A DNA stretch of 64,000 nucleotides from contig NZ_CP040932.1 of assembly GCF_006351965.1 (NCBI RefSeq), forward strand, positions 2,294,001-2,358,000, in the 5' to 3' direction. Positions within the stretch are counted from its first letter, which is position 1, and the number at the start of each line of letters is the position of its first letter. This DNA comes from Oceanicola sp. D3 (GTDB taxonomy: Bacteria > Pseudomonadota > Alphaproteobacteria > Rhodobacterales > Rhodobacteraceae). The notes under the pieces were generated by a model. The model saw nothing but the letters and a program-made list of their open reading frames with translations. It searched no databases and was not told the DNA's origin. Both the position numbers and the translations under genes were made by a program. Positions 16,194-24,652 of the stretch are shown in pieces.

Positions 16194-16819
16194 TCGGCCA
16201 CCCCTTCAAACACCACCGTCGAGCGATAGACCTCACCAGCCTCGGCCGAGAGGCTGCTATACCAACCCGGCACCTCGGTCGACATTTCCACCGTCAGCGC
16301 AAGATCGCCAAAGCCCTGCATCCGCGCGACGTTCGGATCATCCTCAAAGGGGTGCATCACCACCGTCACGGTGCCGTCTTCGGCTTCAGTAATATCAGCC
16401 GGGCGCACCAGCGCCTCTTTCACCCGGTTGCGAATGTAAAACGGGCTGCCACCGGCGCTTTCGGCCATGTCGCGTACCACCGTCTCGACGAAATACATGA
16501 TCACCGGGTTGCCCACGCTGGCCGGGAAGTTGCCCAGCGAGCGGTGCTTTTCATCCTGACGAAACTCCAGCCTGGCCACCGGCGGTGTGCCGCCCTCCAG
16601 CGTCAGTTCAATCTCGCCGGTGTCACGTGCGGCGGCAGCGGGCACCAACGTGTTGCTCACCTCGCGACGGTAATCCAGCACATCGCCCTTCTCAAATCCG
16701 TCGAGCGTGCCCTGCTTGAAGAGCAGATCATAGGCCGCCGTATCCACCGGGTCCGCAGCCTGCGCCGCGCTCCCCAGAGCCATCAGCCCGGCGGCCAGCG
16801 CCGAAATCACCTTGTTCAT
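16190..16819 (-). CDS. Secreted protein of unknown function
   Basis: 209-aa periplasmic protein that I do not recognise. The signal peptide is MNKVISALAAGLMALGSAAQA; the mature domain is a mixed beta-rich fold with a mid-region SLGNFPASVGNPVIMYFVE followed by a helix (RDMAESAGGSPFYIRNRVKEAL). Cysteines are absent, unlike the following gene, to which it is coupled by ATGA overlap. It begins 28 bases after the hybrid kinase gene, so it may be part of the same transcript as the regulator cassette. Confidence 0.72.
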   Translation of the reverse strand: MNKVISALAAGLMALGSAAQAADPVDTAAYDLLFKQGTLDGFEKGDVLDYRREVSNTLVPAAAARDTGEIELTLEGGTPPVARLEFRQDEKHRSLGNFPASVGNPVIMYFVETVVRDMAESAGGSPFYIRNRVKEALVRPADITEAEDGTVTVVMHPFEDDPNVARMQGFGDLALTVEMSTEVPGWYSSLSAEAGEVYRSTVVFEGVAE

Positions 16820-16847
16820 CAGTCAATCCTCCCGGCCTGAGCCTATC

Positions 16848-19127
16848 TCACGTCGAGCCGAGGTCACCGGATACTTTTGTCGGTGCCCTCACGCCCCCCG
16901 TCGTCCCCTCCTGCGCTCCCGCTCGGGCCTTCCAATGCATCAACGGGCGCAGGCGCGACAGTTCCACAGGCTTGGTCATCACCGTGAAATCCTCCTCAAC
17001 CCCGGCCTGCGCCAGTTCGGGCGAGCGGTTGGCGGTGATCATGATGGCCGGCACATGCGCCCCGCTCGCTGCGCGGATGGCCCGGATCGCATCGGTGCCC
17101 AGCTCGTCGCCATCAAGGTGATAATCGGCCAGCATGATATCCGGCGGCAGGCCCAGCTCCCGCACCATCGCCAGCGCCTCCTCGGTGCCGCGCGCGCCAA
17201 GCACCGAGGCCCCCCAGCGCTCCAGCTTCCGGGTGGTTGCATCCAGCACCGTGGTGTCGTTTTCGACCACCAGCACGATCAGGTCCATCTCTGGGAAGTC
17301 CCCTGCCCCCGGGCTCATCACCGCCTCCGCCACCGGGGCCTGTGCCTCCACGGCGTCCATCTCGATCGAGAACACCGAGCCCACGCCCGGCTTCGAGCGC
17401 ACGCCAACCCGATGGCCCAAGTGGCGGCAGGTGCGATCCACGATTGAAAGGCCAAGCCCCATGCCACTGCCCGGCGGCACATTGTCGGCCCGGGTGAACT
17501 CCTCGAAAATGCGCCGCTGATCCTTGCGCGAAATCCCGATGCCCGTATCCCAAACCTGAAGCTCCACCTTGCCGCCGGGTTTGCGGCGGCAGCCCACCAG
17601 CACCCGCCCGCTCTCGGTGTATTGGATCGCGTTCACCACGAGGTTCTGGATCGAGCGGAACAGGTAGCGCTGGTCAGAGCGCACCCACACGCTGGAGGGC
17701 ACCGCACTGAGGCGCACCCCCTTGCGGTCGGCAAAGGCCTGCTGGTCCTGCGTTACCGTCTGCATCACCGAGGAAAGCGAAAATTCGGTCGGGTTGAGGT
17801 TGCCGGTGGAGCTTTCGAGGCGCGAGATGTCGAGCAGCGCGTGCAGAAGCTGCTCCATCGAGGTGAACGCCCCCTCCAGCCGCTCCACGGTGTCGGCCAT
17901 GTCGGTCTGACGGGACATGTCAAAGAGCGTCGAGATCAGCAGCTTGGCGGCGTTGATCGGTTGCAGCAGGTCGTGGCTTGCGGCGGCCAGAAACCGCGTT
18001 TTGGAGGAGTTCGCCGCCTCCGCCTCCTCCTTGGCCAGCCGCAGCGCCTCCTGCACCCGGGCCAGCTCTTCAAACTGCGCGGTCAGCCGATCATTCGCGC
18101 GGGTCAGCTCGGCGGTGCGCTCCTTCACCCGCTTTTCCAACAGCTCCGTGGCGCGATATTCCAGCGTCACATCCTTGATGTCGACGAGAAAGCCCCGGTC
18201 GGGCAGCGCGTGGGTGTGCATGTCGAGCACCCGGCCAGAGGCGTGCCGCAGGGTCTGCCGCAACCGCCCGTCATTGCCCGCCCGCTCCATCCAGCCATCG
18301 AACAACGCAAGGTTTTCAAGGTCGATCAGATAGTTGGCGCGGATAAATTCCACCACCTCGGTGAACAGGGTGCCCGATTGCACAACCGTGTAGGGCAGGC
18401 CCAGCAGGTCATGAAACCTGTCATTGTGCAGCGTAATCGTGCCCTCTGCGCTGACCGTGCACAGACCAAGGCTCATGTGGTCGATCGCCGCCTGCAGGTA
18501 ATGCGCCTGAAGGTCGATCAGCTGCGCCTTTTCCGAGCGGTTCTTACGGACGATATCGGTGATCTCGGTTTGCAGAACAATCACCGTCTCCCCGCCCGTG
18601 CCCTGCTGGGAAATCTGAAACCACCTGTCGCCCTTTAGCGCGATCACGAAAGACGAAAGGGCCGTGCCCGTGCGCTCCTCGCGGTGCGTGCGCAATGGCG
18701 GGGCAACCTGCTCCTCATCAGGCTCAAGGTGGCCGGAATGCTCCATTGCGTCAAAGTAGTCATCCAGCGTCAGCCCCGGCAGGATGCGCTCGGAAATATC
18801 GGGCAGCAACGTGCGGAACAGCTCGTTGCAAATCCGCAGCCGCCCCTCCTCGAACAGCGCAAAGCCCCCTTCCATCACCGAAAGCGCATCGCTCAGGTTC
18901 TTCTGGCTGCGCTCGCGGTCATGCCTGAGCTGGCTCAGCTCGCTGGAGGCGCGTTCCAGATCACGGGTCTTGTCCCAAACCTGCCCCTGCAGGGCGATGG
19001 CGGACTGAAACGCCGAATAGGCCTGATTGCCCACCTCGTTCTGCCGCCCCGCCCGGCGCACCAGCGCAGCGATGATCTTGGCCTGTTTCTCGACCTGCAC
19101 CTCAAGCGGATCATCCGGGTCGATCAT
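16848..19127 (-). CDS. Hybrid PAS sensor histidine kinase with C-terminal receiver
   Basis: 759-aa cytoplasmic kinase with no membrane segment. Order: an N-terminal coiled coil (about 1-75), PAS-like domains (about 85-320), a second coiled coil, HisKA with H385 in ASHDLLQPINAAK, HATPase with NLVVNAIQYTESG and GMGLGLSIVDR, then a receiver with phospho-acceptor D668 in LADYHLDGDELG. The architecture matches hybrid kinases that control PQQ alcohol dehydrogenases and, in Paracoccus, the FlhS-type kinase of formaldehyde/methanol genes. The ATG shares one base with the TGA of the FIST gene, and the LuxR-type regulator gene precedes both. Confidence 0.88.
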   Translation of the reverse strand: MIDPDDPLEVQVEKQAKIIAALVRRAGRQNEVGNQAYSAFQSAIALQGQVWDKTRDLERASSELSQLRHDRERSQKNLSDALSVMEGGFALFEEGRLRICNELFRTLLPDISERILPGLTLDDYFDAMEHSGHLEPDEEQVAPPLRTHREERTGTALSSFVIALKGDRWFQISQQGTGGETVIVLQTEITDIVRKNRSEKAQLIDLQAHYLQAAIDHMSLGLCTVSAEGTITLHNDRFHDLLGLPYTVVQSGTLFTEVVEFIRANYLIDLENLALFDGWMERAGNDGRLRQTLRHASGRVLDMHTHALPDRGFLVDIKDVTLEYRATELLEKRVKERTAELTRANDRLTAQFEELARVQEALRLAKEEAEAANSSKTRFLAAASHDLLQPINAAKLLISTLFDMSRQTDMADTVERLEGAFTSMEQLLHALLDISRLESSTGNLNPTEFSLSSVMQTVTQDQQAFADRKGVRLSAVPSSVWVRSDQRYLFRSIQNLVVNAIQYTESGRVLVGCRRKPGGKVELQVWDTGIGISRKDQRRIFEEFTRADNVPPGSGMGLGLSIVDRTCRHLGHRVGVRSKPGVGSVFSIEMDAVEAQAPVAEAVMSPGAGDFPEMDLIVLVVENDTTVLDATTRKLERWGASVLGARGTEEALAMVRELGLPPDIMLADYHLDGDELGTDAIRAIRAASGAHVPAIMITANRSPELAQAGVEEDFTVMTKPVELSRLRPLMHWKARAGAQEGTTGGVRAPTKVSGDLGST

Positions 19128-20290
19128 CAATGGAGTGCCCGCGCCTTCGGCTCAAAGAAGGCAACGCCCACGAAGGTCTGGTTCACATGCACGCCGCAAT
19201 GCTGCTCGCCATAGGTGTTGAAGCCCAGCACCCGGCGCTCGCGCAGCACCTCAGAGGCCTGCCGGGTCAGCTGCTTGTGGTCAATCTCGATGCGCCGCAG
19301 CACGCAATCGAACCCGAGGATAAACTCCGGCGCCCGTCCGCGCCCGTCGCGCAGATCAAGCTCCTGCGCCATCGTCTTCACAATCTCCTGGCCCTTGCCC
19401 AGCGTCAGCAGCAGCCCCTCGTCAATCGCGCTGAGAAACGAGAGCGCCCCGCCCGCGTGCACCTCCTGTATCGCGCGCACATGGTAAAGCGCCGAGTTGC
19501 GCACCAGCACCGGGTTTTCGGCAAAGACCTCAGGCGACAGCGCCTCGCGCGACACCCCGACAAGCCGCGCGTATTCATCTGCCGCCGGTGCGCCGTTGAT
19601 CTCATACACCACCCGCTCTTCCGGCTCGGCACCGGTCACCACCATCTGGTGGCCCGTGGGCAGAAAGTGGTCAAACCCGATGCCGGAGAACTCCAGATCG
19701 GTTTCCAGCACCAAGAGCAGCGCGGCATTGGTGTGGAACTTGCCGCCATGCAAAACCGAGGTTTGCTTGAAATTCAGTCCGTTGGCCGCCGATCCGCCAA
19801 AGATAGGCATGTCATCCAACCCGGCCTCCAGCGCGGCCACCAGCATATCTTCTTGCTTGGAAAGCCCATCACTGATGGTCAGGGCGAGCCGGTTCCAATG
19901 GGCGGTGTGCTGAAAGCGGGCCGCAAGGGCGCGGGCCTCTGTGGTGATCCGCTGGATCGAGAGCGGCTTGAGCGGCGCGATGAGCTGGGAGGCGCAGCGA
20001 AAATGGCTGCGCGGAAAGGAGAGCGCCAGCAGAGCGTCGTTCTCATAGCCCTCCGGCGTGATCTGACCCGCCGTGGTGCAGCCAAACACCGGGCTGCCCG
20101 GCAGATGCGCGGCCAGCCCGGCCTCGATTTCTGCAAGGTCCAGCGCCTCGGGTACGAAAAGCAGGATGAAACAGGCGTCGCGCGGGCTCAGCGCCGCCGC
20201 AACTTCGGCCACCGCTGTTGCGCCATCGAGCGCATGTGATACGGCAACGCCAACTAGCGTGTCCGGCTCTCCCCCTGATGGTGCGTTCAT
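19127..20290 (-). CDS. FIST-domain sensory protein
   Basis: 387-aa cytoplasmic protein with FIST N and FIST C domains. Landmarks: ACFILLFVPEAL, SPVFGCTTAGQITPEGYEN (typical FIST N), FGGSAANGLNFK, and the C-terminal FNTYGEQHCGVHVNQTF typical of FIST C. FIST proteins are thought to bind small ligands and feed signals to two-component systems. Start at ATG 20290 follows GAGGTG and lies 4 bases after the response-regulator stop; its stop overlaps the kinase start. It therefore probably supplies the ligand input for the kinase, conceivably formaldehyde, methanol or a glutathione adduct (inference). Confidence 0.88.
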   Translation of the reverse strand: MNAPSGGEPDTLVGVAVSHALDGATAVAEVAAALSPRDACFILLFVPEALDLAEIEAGLAAHLPGSPVFGCTTAGQITPEGYENDALLALSFPRSHFRCASQLIAPLKPLSIQRITTEARALAARFQHTAHWNRLALTISDGLSKQEDMLVAALEAGLDDMPIFGGSAANGLNFKQTSVLHGGKFHTNAALLLVLETDLEFSGIGFDHFLPTGHQMVVTGAEPEERVVYEINGAPAADEYARLVGVSREALSPEVFAENPVLVRNSALYHVRAIQEVHAGGALSFLSAIDEGLLLTLGKGQEIVKTMAQELDLRDGRGRAPEFILGFDCVLRRIEIDHKQLTRQASEVLRERRVLGFNTYGEQHCGVHVNQTFVGVAFFEPKARALH

Positions 20291-20294
20291 CACC

Positions 20295-21020
20295 TCAGTT
20301 GCTCAAGAACGCCTGCGCATCGCTCTGCTCGCCCACCCCGGCCCCGTCAAGGCTGGCGCTCTCGACCAGCACGGCCGCCTGAGTGCGGTTCTGCACCCCA
20401 AGGCGGCGCAGTAGCGCGGTGATATGCGCCTTCACCGTGGCCTCCGCAAGGTCCATCTCATAGGCAATCTGCTTGTTGGGCTTGCCCACGCAGATCAGCT
20501 TCATGATCCGGGTCTGCTGCGGGGTGAGTTCGGCAATGCGGCGGGCAATGTCATGGCTGTCGCGCTGATGCTCGGGCGCACGGCGCACCCGGGTAAAGCC
20601 CTTGGGCAGGTAAGTCATTCCGCCGCGCACATCGCAAAGTGCGGCCCGCAGGTCGGCCATCGGCGCATCCTTGGGCACAAAGCCCGCCGCGCCCGCATCC
20701 AGCACCGCCTGAATCACCTCATCGGAGGTGAGCGACGAAATCACCACCACCGGCACATCCGGCAATTCTGCCCGCAGCCGCAAAAAGCCGCTGATCCCGG
20801 TCACATCCGGCAGCTTGAGGTCTAGCAGCACCATATCGGGCGAAAACGCCTTGCTCAGCGCCTTCAAACCATCGCCCAAGGTGGTCGCGGTAACAATCTC
20901 GCAGCCCTCGAAAACGTGCTGCAGCGCGGTTTCCAGCGCCGCGCCATAAAGCGGATGATCGTCGATCACCAACACCGATCGGACCGGGCCGGCTTGTCGG
21001 CCAAGCGCCTCATGTCTCAT
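20295..21020 (-). CDS. NarL/LuxR-family response regulator
   Basis: 241-aa two-domain regulator. The receiver has the acidic pair in LVIDDHPLYG, phospho-acceptor D67 in MVLLDLKLPDV and Lys in FVPKDAPM. The DNA-binding LuxR HTH (about 160-225) includes LTPQQTRIMKLICVGKPNKQ and EATVKAHITALLRRLGVQNR. Homologues regulate PQQ alcohol dehydrogenases (AgmR/ErbR type) and methanol/formaldehyde genes in Paracoccus (FlhR type). First gene of the RR-FIST-kinase cassette; its ribosome site is inside a perfect hairpin (21028-21044). Confidence 0.9.
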   Translation of the reverse strand: MRHEALGRQAGPVRSVLVIDDHPLYGAALETALQHVFEGCEIVTATTLGDGLKALSKAFSPDMVLLDLKLPDVTGISGFLRLRAELPDVPVVVISSLTSDEVIQAVLDAGAAGFVPKDAPMADLRAALCDVRGGMTYLPKGFTRVRRAPEHQRDSHDIARRIAELTPQQTRIMKLICVGKPNKQIAYEMDLAEATVKAHITALLRRLGVQNRTQAAVLVESASLDGAGVGEQSDAQAFLSN

Positions 21021-21027
21021 GGTTCGT

Positions 21028-21044
21028 CCTCCCTATGCGGGAGG
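21028..21044 (-). promoter_or_regulatory. Hairpin sequestering the response-regulator ribosome site
   Basis: On the minus strand CCTCCC-GCATA-GGGAGG forms a perfect 6-bp stem, and its 3' arm GGGAGG is the Shine-Dalgarno of the response-regulator gene (ATG at 21020, 7 bases on). Folding would hide the ribosome site, so translation may be controlled by RNA structure or a factor. Only the pairing is observed; the control is inferred. Confidence 0.5.
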
Positions 21045-21195
21045 CTAACAGGAAAAATTCCGCCTGTGCAACAATGTCGCACAAGTTGAACAGCTTGGCT
21101 GTTTTCCGCCTTAGGATGCAACGCTCTGCCCGGAGCCGGGCCATCGCCCGCCTCCGGCTGTCTGTTGTGCCCGCTTGCCCGCTCGGGGCCTGCGG

Positions 21196-21774
21196 TCAGG
21201 CCGGTTCAAGCACCCCGTTCGCCTTGGCCACATGGGTCGCAATCGCGTCCATCAGCGGCGGTGACAGGCAATCATAGGGCGCCAATCCCAATTCTCTCAG
21301 CCGGGCGCGAATGCCGTCCATCCGTTCGGGATTCACCCCGCTCTCGATGACCGACGAGCAGAAGGCGGCAAACTCGGGCGCCGACCAGCCGGATTGGTCA
21401 CTGAGTTCCGTATGCACAAAGTCGAGCCCGTGAAACGGATGCCCGGTGTCCTCGATCCGGCCATACATATGCGCCCCGCAGCCCGAGCAGGCATGGCGCT
21501 GGATCGCGGCGCTCGGGTCAACCACCGAAAGCTTGTTGGCCCCCTGTGTCACCGTCACCGCATCCCGCCCGACAACGGCAACCTGGCTGAACACGGCCCC
21601 ATCGGGCTTCCAGCACTTGGTGCACCCGCACACGTGGTTATGGGCCGTCTGGCTTGCGATCTCCACAATCACCGGATCATTGGCGCAGAGGCACCTTAAC
21701 GTGCCTCCGCTGAAGCCGGGGTTGCCGGGCTTCACGCCCCTGTCGACCGCCGGGTGTATCGTAACTTGGCTCAT
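21196..21774 (-). CDS. gfa: S-(hydroxymethyl)glutathione synthase (glutathione-dependent formaldehyde-activating enzyme)
   Basis: 192-aa zinc protein that speeds condensation of formaldehyde with glutathione. Zinc-ligand cysteines are in [21 protein letters not shown] and [12 protein letters not shown]; other family motifs are [11 protein letters not shown] and [14 protein letters not shown]. The start is set at 21774 (behind GGAGGAACC) because the protein then begins [13 protein letters not shown] like known Gfa. An upstream in-frame ATG at 21822 would add 16 residues ([16 protein letters not shown]). It completes the formaldehyde branch with adhI and fghA, about 8 kb from them, and lies between the MoxR operon and the regulator cassette. 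Confidence 0.94.
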   Translation of the reverse strand: MSQVTIHPAVDRGVKPGNPGFSGGTLRCLCANDPVIVEIASQTAHNHVCGCTKCWKPDGAVFSQVAVVGRDAVTVTQGANKLSVVDPSAAIQRHACSGCGAHMYGRIEDTGHPFHGLDFVHTELSDQSGWSAPEFAAFCSSVIESGVNPERMDGIRARLRELGLAPYDCLSPPLMDAIATHVAKANGVLEPA

Positions 21775-21918
21775 GGCAGGTTCCTCCTCCTTGCCACCAA
21801 ACAGTCTGGACCACAGACTCATGGCACGTCCCTCTCTGTTGGGTCTGCCGCTGAGCGCTCCCCTCGCAGCCTCGGCAATGGTGGCGGGATGGTGCCGCGC
21901 CCCGGTGCATCTGGCAAT

Positions 21919-23094
21919 TTAGCCATCAGTATCGGTGGGCCGGGCCAGCAGCGCATGGGCCAGCGCGCGCGGATCGGGCCGCGCAGCGCCCTTGCCGAAG
22001 AGTGCAGCGTCAAGCTCGGCCATCGCCCTTTGCGACGCCGGGCTGCTGCGCCCCTGCCGCGCCAGCGCCGCCCCTGCCCGCCTCAGCGCCGCAAGGTCAC
22101 CCGCCCGCGCGGCCCGCCGCACCTGCCAGCGCAGCGGATCGGCAAAACCGGGCCTCGCCCACCGCCGCCCCCAGAGCAGCGCCACCAGCCCCACCGCAAG
22201 CGCCGCGCCGAATGCGCCGAGCGATAGCCCCGCCCGCACCGTTCCGGCCTTGCCCGGCGCGGGCACAGCGGCGATCGGCGCGGCATAGGCCACGCGCTGT
22301 GCCCCAATACGCACCCGCCTCGGCTGCCGTTCCGCCGTGTCGTACCAGTCAAACTCCATCGGCTCGGTGATCGCCGACACCCCGTTGCCCGGCTGGATCG
22401 TCCAGCGCCAGAACGCAACAGAGACAGGCCCCTCCGGCGAAAGCTCCACCAGTCGCTGCTCAGGATGCGCAAACACCAGCCCCGTGGGCGAGCGCAGGTC
22501 CGGCATCGGCGGGATCATCTGCGGCGCGGCGCCCGTGGCGGCCACCCGCACGATCCGCAGCACCCCTGCCCCCGGCGCAAGCTGATCGGGCGCGTTCGAC
22601 CAGCTGTCGGTCACCACCAGCCGCCGCACCGGAAACCACCACCTCGCATCACCCGGGGCCTCGGCCACCTGCACCGTCACCGGCTCGGAGGCCAGATCAT
22701 GGTCAAACCAATCGTCGTTTTCGTCGATCAGCGTCAGGTGATGGGTGAAGGCGCCAATCTCCACCGGGCCGGGCTCCTCGGCAAACAGCGCCATCCGCCG
22801 CCGGAAGTTCTTGACCGGCTGGCCCCGTTCGCGGGTTTCATACCAGTGGTCCTGCCCCAGCTGCATCCACGCAAATCCTTCCAGCTCCGGCTGCTCCAGC
22901 CGCTCACGGGCAATGTGGCGGCGGTAGACGCCGTGGATCGTCACCAGCACCATCTCGCCGGTGAGTGGCCCCGCCTCAGGAAAAGTGCCCACATCCTCCA
23001 CGGTGACGGTCAGCTCAATCTCTCCGGGGCGCACCTCCGCGCTCTGCCCCAGCGCCGCCCCCGCCAGCATCATCCAGATCAGCAAGGCCCTCAC
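21919..23094 (-). CDS. BatD-like membrane-anchored protein
   Basis: 391-aa protein: signal peptide (MRALLIWMMLAGAALGQ), a periplasmic region of about 260 residues with Ig-like strands (GEIELTVTVEDVGTFPEAGP, MVLVTIHGVYRRH), one membrane helix near residues 295-315 (LSLGAFGAALAVGLVALLWG) and a short cytoplasmic tail with helical repeats (RAARAGDLAALRRAGAALA). This is the layout of BatD-type proteins in MoxR/VWA operons. GTG start at 23094 overlaps the previous TGA (GTGA). Last gene of the coupled run 27820->21919; role in quinoprotein maturation is inferred from context. Confidence 0.75.
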   Translation of the reverse strand: MRALLIWMMLAGAALGQSAEVRPGEIELTVTVEDVGTFPEAGPLTGEMVLVTIHGVYRRHIARERLEQPELEGFAWMQLGQDHWYETRERGQPVKNFRRRMALFAEEPGPVEIGAFTHHLTLIDENDDWFDHDLASEPVTVQVAEAPGDARWWFPVRRLVVTDSWSNAPDQLAPGAGVLRIVRVAATGAAPQMIPPMPDLRSPTGLVFAHPEQRLVELSPEGPVSVAFWRWTIQPGNGVSAITEPMEFDWYDTAERQPRRVRIGAQRVAYAAPIAAVPAPGKAGTVRAGLSLGAFGAALAVGLVALLWGRRWARPGFADPLRWQVRRAARAGDLAALRRAGAALARQGRSSPASQRAMAELDAALFGKGAARPDPRALAHALLARPTDTDG

Positions 23095-23765
23095 TCTGGA
23101 TCCTCCGCCTCGGGCTGGGCCTCCCCGGCCTGTGCCCGCCGCTTGGCCTCATGCCGGATACGGGCCGCGAGGAAGGCACCGGGCACGTCCTCCAGCGTCT
23201 CCAGCCAGCGCTCATCGGCGGTGATGTATTTGTCATCAAACACCTTGCGCACCTCGCGCGCACCATTGGTGACGACTTCAGGGAGGCCAACGAGTGCACC
23301 CACATTCGTCACCTCCGTGCCGGTCCCCGCCGCCCGCGCATTGCCCCGCGCCTCAAAGCTCTCCACCGCCTCCTGGTTTTGATCGCGCTCCGAGAACCAT
23401 TCCACAACCGAGCCGGCCTCAAGCGCGAGCCCTGCATAGTAGGCCGCCACAAGGTCAAAATTCGCCCCCGCCGCACTGTCATCGCCTGCGCGGGCAAGGT
23501 CATAGGCCTCCAGCGCCGCAGCATATTGCCCGGCGCGCGCCAGGGCATTGCCCCGGTTGAACGGCTGCCCCGCCGCGCCAAACGCCTCTGCCGCCTCGTC
23601 AAAGCGCCCCGCGCGATAAAGCGCCACCCCGCGCCAACCGGGATCGGAAAAGAGCGCAGGCACCGGCACCCCGGCGGCCATCAGCGCCCGGCCAAAAGGC
23701 GCAAGCCCGCCCGCCAGCAGGGCCAGCGCGAGCAACGCCCCGGCAAGGATCGCCGCCCCCCTCAT
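23091..23765 (-). CDS. TPR-containing membrane-anchored protein (BatE/MxaK-like position)
   Basis: 224-aa protein with an N-terminal membrane anchor or signal (AAILAGALLALALLAGGLAPFG) and TPR-like repeats (GVALYRAGRFDEAAEAFGAA, NRGNALARAGQYAAALEAYD, YYAGLALEAGSVVEWFSERD). TPR proteins act as scaffolds; in BatABCDE-type operons the BatB/BatC/BatE members carry TPRs. Its ATG overlaps the TGA of the VWA gene before it and its TGA overlaps the next GTG. It occupies the place of mxaK/mxaL-type genes in methylotroph operons, but sequence alone does not prove that assignment. Confidence 0.7.
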   Translation of the reverse strand: MRGAAILAGALLALALLAGGLAPFGRALMAAGVPVPALFSDPGWRGVALYRAGRFDEAAEAFGAAGQPFNRGNALARAGQYAAALEAYDLARAGDDSAAGANFDLVAAYYAGLALEAGSVVEWFSERDQNQEAVESFEARGNARAAGTGTEVTNVGALVGLPEVVTNGAREVRKVFDDKYITADERWLETLEDVPGAFLAARIRHEAKRRAQAGEAQPEAEDPE

Positions 23766-24652
23766 GCCAGCCTCCGCCGAAAGGCAAGCAGCAGCGGGAT
23801 CAACGCAAACAGCAGCACCAACCGCCCGTGATCGGCCAGAAACAACAGCGGATATTCCGCCCGCTCCAATCGAGCCCGCCCGCCCTCGGCCAGAAACGCC
23901 GCCAGCGCTGGGCCCTCCAGCGGTGAAAACAGCTTGCCGCCCCCCGCGCGCGCCAACACCTCTGCCGAGGCCAAGCCCTCCGGCGCCACCACCGAAAGCC
24001 GCGCGCCCTGCCCGGCCAATCGCGCCGCCGCCTCCGCCGTCTCCGGCCCGAGGCCGCCACCATCGCTGAACAGCACCACATCCGCGCTCACCAGCCGCGC
24101 CTCAGCCAAAACCTCGCTCGCCTTGCCCAGCCCCAGCCACGGACGGCTGCCCCTGTCAGGCACGGTCTTGGCATCCACCAATTGCCACGTCTGGGCCAAC
24201 TCCCTGTGATCGCTGGTCAAATCCGCTGCGTGATAGGCATCACCCGCCACCACCACCAGTGCGGCGGGCCGTGCGCCAAGCCCCGCCATCGCGGCACGGC
24301 CCGCGGTTTGCATCTGGCCCCACCCCTCTGCTCCGGTCATCGAAGGCGAGGCATCGAGCACAAAGATGACCCCATCGAGGTTGCGAAAGGCCGCCGCCTC
24401 GCGCCGGGTGGTTGCCGGGCCGGTCAGCGCCAGCACCACCAGCGCAGCGGCGGCCAGCGCGCCCAGCCCGCGCATCCCCCGCCGCCCGCTCTGCACATGC
24501 CCCAGCCGCCGCAGGGCCTCCATCATCTCGGGGCGCACCACGCGCTCCCAATCACCCAGCCGTGCGCGGCGCTGCCAGAGCAGCACCGCCACCACCGCCA
24601 GCACCGGCAATGCGAGCAGCCACCACGGGCGCAGCAGCACAAGCCCGCTCAT
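23762..24652 (-). CDS. VWA-domain membrane protein (second of two)
   Basis: 296-aa protein with two N-terminal membrane helices (LLRPWWLLALPVLAVVAVLL; LGALAAAALVVLALTGPA), a von Willebrand A domain facing the periplasm whose metal site is DASPS (from D100), and a C-terminal membrane helix (RLVLLFALIPLLLAFRRR). This is BatA/BatB layout and resembles MxaL/MxaC of methylotrophs. The ATG overlaps the TGA of the other VWA gene (ATGA). The pair probably forms a membrane complex activated by the MoxR ATPase, acting on the dehydrogenase (metal or PQQ insertion); inference from the mxa precedent. Confidence 0.82.
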   Translation of the reverse strand: MSGLVLLRPWWLLALPVLAVVAVLLWQRRARLGDWERVVRPEMMEALRRLGHVQSGRRGMRGLGALAAAALVVLALTGPATTRREAAAFRNLDGVIFVLDASPSMTGAEGWGQMQTAGRAAMAGLGARPAALVVVAGDAYHAADLTSDHRELAQTWQLVDAKTVPDRGSRPWLGLGKASEVLAEARLVSADVVLFSDGGGLGPETAEAAARLAGQGARLSVVAPEGLASAEVLARAGGGKLFSPLEGPALAAFLAEGGRARLERAEYPLLFLADHGRLVLLFALIPLLLAFRRRLA

